From NCBI GenBank assembly GCA_025350175.1, contig JANXYF010000158.1:1-11378 (forward strand): a stretch of DNA of 11,378 bases, given 5' to 3'. Of this stretch, positions 6,074-11,378 are shown in pieces. Source of the stretch: Nitrosopumilales archaeon. GTDB lineage: Archaea; Thermoproteota; Nitrososphaeria; Nitrososphaerales; Nitrosopumilaceae. Within the stretch, counting starts at the first letter, position 1. Every line of letters begins with the position of its first letter. The notes beneath the pieces are model-generated. The model saw only the letters and a list, made by a program, of their open reading frames with translations. It was not told the DNA's origin and searched no databases. A program made the translations under genes and the position numbers.

Positions 6074-7207
6074 ATGACAACACAACTGCCTCCAGGAATG
6101 CATATTGAGACCGTGGATGAAAAAATCATGACACTCAATGTAGGACCTCAACATCCAGGTTCTGGACATATGAGATTAATTATCAAAGTTGACGGTGATT
6201 ATATTGTTTCATGTGATCCTGATCCAGGTTATGTACATCGAGGAGAAGAAAAAATGGCTGAATATAGAAATTATATTCAGAATATTCCTCATCTTGAAAG
6301 ACCTGTAATTCATGATTCTTCCAATATCTTGTATCCGTACTGTCTTGGAGTGGAAGAATTATTGGGAATTGAAGTTCCAGAAAGAGCAAAATACATTCGA
6401 GTCATTGCCGCAGAACTGAATCGTTGTATCTATATCTTATACTGGTTGGCTATCTATGGAATATTCTTAGGTCATTCTACAATGTTCATGTGGCCTGCAG
6501 GTGATAGAGAACTTTTCATTGATCTTTTAGAAGCAATGTCTGGTGCAAGAGTAACTCATGCATATCTAGTACCTGGAGGAGTACGAAATGATTTACCATC
6601 TAATTTTGAAGAACGATGCTTAAGACAAGTTGCATATTTTGAGAAAAGACTGAAAGAGTACGAAGATATTTTTTATCAGAATCCTCTCTTGAAAGCAAGA
6701 ACAGAAGGTAGTGGAATATTATCAAGAACAGATGCTATCAGACTTGGTACAACTGGATCAGTACTGCGAGCATCCGGTGTTGATTTTGATGTAAGAAAAA
6801 AAGAGCCATATGATGTCTATGAAAATCTAGACTTTCAAACAGTAGTAATGAAAGAAGGTGATTCCTATGCTAGGTCTCGTATACCTTATCTTGAGATGTT
6901 TGAAAGTTGCAGAATAATTAAAGATGCATTAAAAAAGATGCCAAAGTCCGGCTCTGTACGCACAAAACTAAAACCAAATCCAAAAGGTGGAAATGATGAA
7001 GTTTATCGTAGAGTAGAGTCTGGCAGAGGAGCAATTGGATATTACATTGTGTCTAACAACAGACCGGAGCCTTATAGAGTGAAGATAAGCGTCGGTTCAT
7101 TTAGAAACTTGATCTGTATGCCGTATTTGTTAAAAGGAGAAAAATTAGGTAACATGCCAGCAGTCTACTGGGGTCTTAATTATTGGCCTGTGGAGGCAGA
7201 TCGATAA
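6074..7207 (+). CDS. nuoD: Complex I subunit D (49 kDa subunit)
   Basis: Forms, with NuoB and NuoH, the quinone-binding pocket next to cluster N2; descended from the [NiFe]-hydrogenase large subunit, without nickel-binding CxxC pairs here. 377 residues. Landmarks: LNVGPQHPGSGHMRLI (21-36), PDPGYVHRGEEKMAEYRNYI (50-69), IPHLERPVIHDSSN (71-84), LVPGGVRND, SGILSRTDAIRLGTTGSVLR with GVDFDVRKKEPYD, and end VEADR. Two quinone-site features differ from the bovine and Thermus patterns as I recall them. The loop HPxxHG reads HPGSGH (H27, H32; one residue shorter before the next strand). The Tyr of DRLDYVS aligns with Ile79, with His80 next to it. Archaeal relatives may share these changes. The ATG lies 1 nt after nuoC; the stop abuts nuoH. 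The family is certain; the effect on quinone choice is inference. Confidence 0.96.
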   Translation: MTTQLPPGMHIETVDEKIMTLNVGPQHPGSGHMRLIIKVDGDYIVSCDPDPGYVHRGEEKMAEYRNYIQNIPHLERPVIHDSSNILYPYCLGVEELLGIEVPERAKYIRVIAAELNRCIYILYWLAIYGIFLGHSTMFMWPAGDRELFIDLLEAMSGARVTHAYLVPGGVRNDLPSNFEERCLRQVAYFEKRLKEYEDIFYQNPLLKARTEGSGILSRTDAIRLGTTGSVLRASGVDFDVRKKEPYDVYENLDFQTVVMKEGDSYARSRIPYLEMFESCRIIKDALKKMPKSGSVRTKLKPNPKGGNDEVYRRVESGRGAIGYYIVSNNRPEPYRVKISVGSFRNLICMPYLLKGEKLGNMPAVYWGLNYWPVEADR

Positions 7208-8509
7208 ATGTCAACTATCGCACCGCAGTTTAGATTAAGTAGATTCATTGCTTCTCTATTTGATTTAATATTCTGGGTACTTCTGATCTTCAGTCTAGTT
7301 GGATTACCAATAGTCTTTATCATATTATTTTACATCAAGCTTCCAATAATCAACGGTCAACTCATGACGCCATATCTTTCAATGACTTGGATGGCCGACC
7401 CATCACGTACTCTTCCAATTATCAAAAATTTTCTTCACACAACTATCTTTAGAGTAATGGTATTTCCAGGATTTGGATTTGCAGCTCTACTTGCAGCTGC
7501 AACAATATTTGTAGAAAGAAAGTTCCTTGCAAAAATTCAGCTTAGAGTAGGACCACTTTATTGTGGAAAAATAGAAGGAATTCTACAACTGATGGGTGAT
7601 GGTTTTAAGCTAATGAGTAAGGAGATCATAATACCTGCAAAAGCAGACAAACCAATTTTCTGGATGGGTCCACTATTGTTTGTCGGTGCAGCAGGTGCCT
7701 TTGTTTCTCTGATTCCAGTTGCTCCGGGTTGGGTAGTTGCAAATCCTAATGTTGGTCTTTTAGCAGTATTTGCAGTCATTGGTTTCTTTCCGATAATTGC
7801 GGTACTAACAGCATGGGCGGCAAATAGCAAGTGGACATTCATTGGTGGTCTTAGAGCCCTACACCAAATGGTTGCTTTTGAAATCCCATTAATTTTGTCA
7901 CTTCTTGGCGTAGTAATACTCTCTGGAAGTCTAAATCTTTCACAGATTGTTGAATCACAACAGCACTTTTGGTGGATCACTTTTGTACCAATTGGAGCTA
8001 TAGTCTTTTTCATTACGATCTTTGCAGAACTTGAAAGAATTCCATTTGATCTTCCAGAAGCAGAAAGTGAAATTGTTGCAGGATGGTTAACAGAGTTCTC
8101 TGGAATGATGTATGGATTAATTCAGCTTGGAACTTATCTAAAATTATATGCATTTGCGGGATTGTTTGTTGTATTATTCCTTGGTGGTTGGAACGGTCCG
8201 ATGGTTTGGCCACCATTCCCACAGGATATCATAACTAACGGAATTACAATTGGTCCTATAACTGCCAAATTTCCTGGATTGCCACTCTTTGATCAACAAA
8301 TGCTCAATGGTACACTGTGGTTTGTGATTAAGACTGTTGGAGTTATACTTTTGATTCTACTACCTCGTGGAGTTTTCCCAAGAGTTAGAATGGATATAGC
8401 ATTACACACTGGTTGGTACAAACTAATCGGTCTTGCCTTCATTAACATCTTTATAGCTCTCGGATTGCTATACGCAGGTGTCTTGGGACCTGGAGGATTG
8501 TTACAATGA
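7208..8509 (+). CDS. nuoH: Complex I subunit H (ND1 type), enlarged
   Basis: Membrane subunit that forms the quinone tunnel and couples quinone reduction to the proton pumps. Signatures: FVERKFLAKIQLRVGP (101-116), KADKPIFWMGP, FAELERIPFDLPEAESEIVA (272-291) and GWLTEFSGMMYG, with the acidic residues in place. 433 residues against about 325 in E. coli. The excess lies in two places. An N-terminal extension places the ERK motif at 103 instead of about 40, adding an extra hydrophobic helix (about 17-43) and an outer loop (45-75). A segment at about 334-368 follows LGGWNGP, before the penultimate helix. No gap separates it from nuoD (TAA then ATG), and GGAGG at 7192-7196 lies 11 nt before the start, supporting ATG 7208. 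The last codons overlap nuoI by 4 nt (ATGA). Confidence 0.95.
   Translation: MSTIAPQFRLSRFIASLFDLIFWVLLIFSLVGLPIVFIILFYIKLPIINGQLMTPYLSMTWMADPSRTLPIIKNFLHTTIFRVMVFPGFGFAALLAAATIFVERKFLAKIQLRVGPLYCGKIEGILQLMGDGFKLMSKEIIIPAKADKPIFWMGPLLFVGAAGAFVSLIPVAPGWVVANPNVGLLAVFAVIGFFPIIAVLTAWAANSKWTFIGGLRALHQMVAFEIPLILSLLGVVILSGSLNLSQIVESQQHFWWITFVPIGAIVFFITIFAELERIPFDLPEAESEIVAGWLTEFSGMMYGLIQLGTYLKLYAFAGLFVVLFLGGWNGPMVWPPFPQDIITNGITIGPITAKFPGLPLFDQQMLNGTLWFVIKTVGVILLILLPRGVFPRVRMDIALHTGWYKLIGLAFINIFIALGLLYAGVLGPGGLLQ
8492..8496 (+). promoter_or_regulatory. Shine-Dalgarno of nuoI
   Basis: GGAGG inside the last codons of nuoH, 9 nt before ATG 8506. It fits the archaeal anti-Shine-Dalgarno and supports this start, whose ATGA overlaps the nuoH stop. 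It shows that this internal cistron is translated with a leader-type site, unlike the first genes of the transcripts. Confidence 0.7.
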
Positions 8510-9003
8510 GTAATGTTATAGGAATAATCCGCGCATTAAATTCTGGAGTTAAACATCTTGCAGTAAAGAGATTTACTTTACGATATCCTGAGGAGAAATT
8601 AAAATTCGTAGGCGATGGATTTCAATTCAATCCAGAGACTGGAGTGGGAATAGCTGGATTAAGAGGTCGACACATATTGTTCCATGAAAATTGTACTGGT
8701 TGTCAGCTTTGTGCTGTAGCATGTGAGGGGATAGCAGAGGCCATAAGTATGGTCAAAATAGCTGAAACGTGGAAGCATAACAAGAAAGCAATAATGCCAC
8801 AGATAGATTATGGCAAGTGTGTATTCTGTGGACTGTGTGTAGATGCTTGTCCGTTTTATGCACTATACATGACAAATGACTATGAGCTTTCTTCGTTTTC
8901 CAAATCTGCTCTAATTTACACCCCTGCTCAGCTTGCTATAAAACCAAAGATTTCACAAGATGTTGAAATAAAAATAAGTGACAGGGGTGCTTCACATGGT
9001 TGA
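8506..9003 (+). CDS. nuoI: Complex I subunit I (two 4Fe-4S ferredoxin-like subunit)
   Basis: Carries clusters N6a and N6b, which pass electrons towards N2 in NuoB. 165 residues, no membrane segment. Two cluster motifs: CTGCQLCAVAC (C63, C66, C69, C73) and CVFCGLCVDACP (C105, C108, C111, C115). The second ends in the usual Cys-Pro, but the first is followed by Glu (ACEGIAEAI) where bacterial and mitochondrial NuoI have Pro. The N-terminus (VKRFTLRYPEEKLKF) and the RGRHILFHENCTGC lead-in are typical. With no adjacent NuoE, F or G, this subunit is a candidate entry point for electrons from a soluble donor such as reduced ferredoxin; that is inference. It overlaps nuoH by 4 nt and nuoJ by 8 nt. 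Certain as NuoI. Confidence 0.96.
   Translation: MSNVIGIIRALNSGVKHLAVKRFTLRYPEEKLKFVGDGFQFNPETGVGIAGLRGRHILFHENCTGCQLCAVACEGIAEAISMVKIAETWKHNKKAIMPQIDYGKCVFCGLCVDACPFYALYMTNDYELSSFSKSALIYTPAQLAIKPKISQDVEIKISDRGASHG
8984..8989 (+). promoter_or_regulatory. Shine-Dalgarno deciding the nuoJ start
   Basis: GGGGTG, with GGTG 6 nt before ATG 8996, lies within the end of nuoI. The alternative nuoJ start, GTG 8978, is upstream of this site and has only AT-rich sequence in front of it, so the site favours the ATG. Confidence 0.55.
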
Positions 9004-9508
9004 TTCAGTATTTCTAGCTCTATCTGTCATAACAATTGGTTCTGCTATTGTGGCACTTGAGGTACGATCTCTGATATATGGTTCAATTGCATTGATGATA
9101 ACATTATCTGGAGTGGCAGGATTCTTTCTGCTTTTGGATGCACCATTTGTAGCAATGTTTCAACTTTCAGTTTATGTAGGTTCCATTGCAGTTCTGATAT
9201 TATTTACAGTTATGCTAGTGCGACGTGAGCTTATCTTCAATAAAGTAGAAGATAAACGCCGAAGATATGCAGGCATTGGATTAATGCTTGCACTTATGCT
9301 AGGCATAGGAACAATAATCATTGGTTCTGGACTAAAATCAATGGATACCAATTCACCTATGATTGATTACAAAAAGATAGGAGAAGACTTTCTGACATAT
9401 TATTCACCAGCATTAATCGTTATGGCACTAATTTTGGCTTCATCAATTACTGGAGCAATGACACTAGCAAGAAGAGAGGATGCAATAGATGACCAACGCG
9501 CTGATTGA
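8996..9508 (+). CDS. nuoJ: Complex I subunit J (ND6 type)
   Basis: Membrane subunit that links the quinone-tunnel region to the chain of proton channels. 170 residues with five hydrophobic segments (about 4-24, 28-48, 53-75, 91-111, 138-158), the NuoJ pattern. The conserved third helix is clear: FQLSVYVGSIAVLILFTVML, with Tyr60 at the position of E. coli Tyr59 and the bulge glycine after it. RREL marks the inside end of this helix. The tail is short and charged (RREDAIDDQRAD). ATG 8996 is preferred to an in-frame GTG at 8978 because it has a GGTG site 6 nt upstream and begins directly at the first helix; it overlaps nuoI by 8 nt. It overlaps nuoK by 20 nt. The family call rests on the third helix and the J-K order, and is secure. 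Confidence 0.93.
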   Translation: MVDSVFLALSVITIGSAIVALEVRSLIYGSIALMITLSGVAGFFLLLDAPFVAMFQLSVYVGSIAVLILFTVMLVRRELIFNKVEDKRRRYAGIGLMLALMLGIGTIIIGSGLKSMDTNSPMIDYKKIGEDFLTYYSPALIVMALILASSITGAMTLARREDAIDDQRAD

Positions 9509-9794
9509 TTTTATTTTAGTTTCAGTGGCACTTCTTGCCATTGGAATCTATGGGATGGCTGTAAAGAGAAATGCAATCCGTATGCTTTTTGGTATAGAGA
9601 TGATTATCAATTCAGCAAATCTCAATTTGGTTGCATTTTCTAGATATATACCAAATAGTCAGGGACAAACATTGGCACTATTTTCTATCGCAATAGCAGC
9701 TGCAGAAGTTGCAGTTGGATTGGCACTGATAATTGTGGCATATAGAATGTACAGAAACATTGACATTGCAGACTTTAGGAGCTTGAAAGGATAA
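9489..9794 (+). CDS. nuoK: Complex I subunit K (ND4L type)
   Basis: Small membrane subunit forming part of the proton path between NuoJ and the antiporter-like subunits. 101 residues, three helices (about 5-22, 29-50, 62-86). Both essential membrane glutamates are present: Glu37 in FGIEMIINSANLNLVAFSR and Glu73 in AAAEVAVGLALIIVAYR, each one residue from the E. coli positions (36 and 72). This agreement supports ATG 9489 even though it lies 20 nt inside nuoJ, the longest overlap in the window. GAGAGGA about 9 nt upstream is a good ribosome site. Its TAA shares a base with the nuoM ATG (TAATG). Very secure. Confidence 0.96.
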   Translation: MTNALIDFILVSVALLAIGIYGMAVKRNAIRMLFGIEMIINSANLNLVAFSRYIPNSQGQTLALFSIAIAAAEVAVGLALIIVAYRMYRNIDIADFRSLKG

Positions 9795-11350
9795 TGCAAT
9801 TCGTATTATTACAGGCTCTCTTCTTACCTCTACTGCTTTCTCCGGTAGCATATTACTTGGGACGAAAATCTGGACCTACTGTTGCAACCTGGTTTACTTT
9901 TGGTTTATTGTTGTATTGTACTGTACTAGTCATTGCTCCTGCACTTTCAGGAAGTTATGAAGAGCACTACAAGTGGACTCAATTATTTGGTGAATTTGGA
10001 TTGTTAATTGACGGTCTTGCCTCTCCATTTGCAATCATAATCTATGTAATATCTACAGTACTTGTACTATTTTCAAAACCTTACATGGTCTCAAGAATTA
10101 CCACAATGTATGAAGAACGAGTAAGTTCTGAAAAACATTTGGTGGGAGGCGGTACTGAAGTGATAGAGTCTTCTTCTCTAAAAGAACATCTCAATCATCA
10201 GATTGGAGCATACTATGCTCTCTTTCTTGTCATGGCGATGGGAATGCTTGGAACTATCCTTGCAACTAATCTAATAGAATTCTATGTCTTCTTTGAGTTG
10301 ATGCTAATTCCCGCATTCTTCATGTTAGCAATATGGGGCTATGAATCAAGGAGAAGAGTTGCACTACTATTCCTTTTCTGGACTCATGTAGGAGCTGTAA
10401 TTCTTTTACTTGGTTTTCTTTCAATTGGTCTAAGTGTTGGCAGCTTCAACTATGCTGATATCAAAGCACATGGCATACCGCCACATGTTTTAGGCCTTGC
10501 AGCTGTTGCGATAATTGTAGGTCTTGCAGTAAAAATGGCAGCATTTGTAGTGCACATGTGGCTTCCACATGTTTATCGGGCTTCGCCAACACCACTTAAT
10601 GCATTATCTTCTGGAGCAATGCTTGGAGTTGGAGCATATGGATTCTTTAGACTGATAATAATGCTAATGCCTGGGCAATATGAGCATCTTGCCCTAGCTC
10701 TAAACATTTGGGGGTTGGTAACAATGATCTACGGTGGAATAATGGCACTAGTGCAAGACGACATTAGAAAGCTGTTTGCTTATTCTAGTATAAGTCAAAT
10801 GGGTTACATTATGTTTGGAATTGGTACTGTTTCCGTACTTGGACTTTCTGGTTCTGAAATGATGTTTGTTTCTCATAGTTTAGGTAAAGTAATTTTATTC
10901 ATGATGGTTGGTGCAATAATTTTGCAAGTCAAAACTCGCAGCCTCACAAAGATGGGAGGTCTTGCAGGAAAAATGCCGATAACCGCAGTTTGTGCAATGA
11001 TTGGAGCACTTACTCTAATGGGAATTCCACCAACTAGTGGATTCATGGCAGAATGGACCATGTTCTATGGTGCACTTCAAACTGCTATCCAACAGGGCTC
11101 TATGATTAGAATGGCTACATTTGGTTTAGGTTTGGTTGCAACTGTTATCACGATGGCATACATACTATGGATGATAAAACGAGTTTTCTTTGGAAAACTT
11201 CCAGAAAATCTAGAGAATACAAAAGAAGCAAATTGGTATGTTACAGGCCCAATGATGGTCTTGGCAGGATTTAGTGTCGTAATTGGAATATATCCAGACA
11301 TATTCTTTAATCAAATAATTCCTTTCATGAAAGGACTGGTGGGAGTTTAG
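9794..11350 (+). CDS. nuoM: Complex I antiporter-like subunit M (ND4 type)
   Basis: Mrp-antiporter-related membrane subunit, one of the proton channels of the distal arm. 518 residues with about 13-14 hydrophobic segments. Key charges are present: Glu168 in IEFYVFFELMLIPAFFML (place of E. coli Glu144) and Lys247 in VGLAVKMAAFVVHMWLPHVY (place of Lys234), followed by the family block SPTPLNALSSGAMLGVGAYG and the DDIRKLFAYSSISQMGYI region. Between the third and fourth helices is a hydrophilic loop of about 40 residues (98-138, containing a GGG and many charges), longer than in E. coli as I recall it. M is preferred to L or N because of these blocks and the length; NuoL usually has a C-terminal lateral helix and exceeds 600 residues. 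AGGAG at 9777-9781 and AAGGA at 9788-9792 lie close before the ATG. Confidence 0.92.
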   Translation: MQFVLLQALFLPLLLSPVAYYLGRKSGPTVATWFTFGLLLYCTVLVIAPALSGSYEEHYKWTQLFGEFGLLIDGLASPFAIIIYVISTVLVLFSKPYMVSRITTMYEERVSSEKHLVGGGTEVIESSSLKEHLNHQIGAYYALFLVMAMGMLGTILATNLIEFYVFFELMLIPAFFMLAIWGYESRRRVALLFLFWTHVGAVILLLGFLSIGLSVGSFNYADIKAHGIPPHVLGLAAVAIIVGLAVKMAAFVVHMWLPHVYRASPTPLNALSSGAMLGVGAYGFFRLIIMLMPGQYEHLALALNIWGLVTMIYGGIMALVQDDIRKLFAYSSISQMGYIMFGIGTVSVLGLSGSEMMFVSHSLGKVILFMMVGAIILQVKTRSLTKMGGLAGKMPITAVCAMIGALTLMGIPPTSGFMAEWTMFYGALQTAIQQGSMIRMATFGLGLVATVITMAYILWMIKRVFFGKLPENLENTKEANWYVTGPMMVLAGFSVVIGIYPDIFFNQIIPFMKGLVGV

Positions 11351-11353
11351 AAA

Positions 11354-11378
11354 ATGTCTATTTTACCTTTTGATCTTG
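11354..11378 (+). CDS. Start of next complex I gene, probably nuoL or nuoN (partial)
   Basis: ATG 11354 opens a frame that runs off the right edge after eight codons (MSILPFDL). It lies 3 nt after the nuoM stop, and GGTGGGAG at 11338-11345 gives it a good Shine-Dalgarno about 8 nt upstream. Position in the operon implies another antiporter-like subunit, L or N, since neither has appeared yet; the residues alone cannot decide. Confidence 0.6.

Noticed and set aside
7558..8013. Open frame of 151 codons on the - strand inside nuoH
   Set aside because: It is fully antisense to a certain membrane protein gene, its product is Thr/Pro/Ser/Lys-rich without recognisable domains, and no promoter or ribosome site is evident. 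It follows from nuoH codon use.
8978..8995. GTG 8978 as the start of nuoJ
   Set aside because: The GGGGTG site lies downstream of it and serves ATG 8996; the extra six residues precede the first helix without family support.
1..11378. Insertion sequences, CRISPR arrays, tRNA or rRNA genes, prophage or defence genes
   Set aside because: No transposase, direct-repeat array, attachment site or RNA gene signature was seen on either strand; the window is almost wholly accounted for by core metabolic genes.

Overview
The window is an AT-rich (by eye about 35-40% GC, not counted), densely coding archaeal segment. Gene content and order point to an ammonia-oxidising archaeon (Thaumarchaeota/Nitrososphaerota), most like the Nitrosopumilus/Nitrosarchaeum group: an archaeal acetyl-/propionyl-CoA carboxylase operon lies directly upstream of a NuoEFG-less complex I operon, with a peroxiredoxin between them. 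The lineage is inferred from recalled gene order and protein style; no search was run.

Layout. 1-178: 3' end of an unrecognised gene. 214-3775: three tightly packed + strand genes for the biotin-dependent acyl-CoA carboxylase: carboxyltransferase, biotin carboxylase and biotin carrier protein. This enzyme makes both carboxylations of the 3-hydroxypropionate/4-hydroxybutyrate CO2-fixation cycle (acetyl-CoA to malonyl-CoA, propionyl-CoA to methylmalonyl-CoA). 3776-3818: AT-rich convergent termination zone with a short hairpin. 3804-4274 (-): BCP/PrxQ-type peroxiredoxin. 4275-4419: divergent promoter region. 4420 to the right edge: nuoA-B-C-D-H-I-J-K-M plus the first codons of another gene, almost certainly the next antiporter-like subunit (nuoL or nuoN).

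The nuo genes are nearly continuous: gaps after nuoB are 0-3 nt or overlaps of 1-20 nt, so they should be one transcript. They encode the hydrogenase-like connecting module (B, C, D, I) and the membrane arm (A, H, J, K, M and onward). The NADH module is not next to them, so the electron donor is not visible here. Quinone reduction would drive proton pumping, or the complex could run in reverse to supply reductant for the carbon fixation encoded upstream.

The apparent first genes of transcripts (214, 4274, 4420) have TATA-like boxes about 25-32 nt upstream and no Shine-Dalgarno, which suggests leaderless mRNAs. Several internal nuo genes have clear GGAGG/GGTG sites.

Nothing here is a wholly new system. 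The points worth following are residue-level departures from textbook complex I (NuoD quinone loop and Tyr position, NuoA FDVE to FDVA, NuoI CP to CE, extra segments in NuoH and NuoM), a probable splitting of the carboxylase BT domain between two genes, an Ile at the acyl-CoA specificity position, and an altered peroxiredoxin active-site motif.
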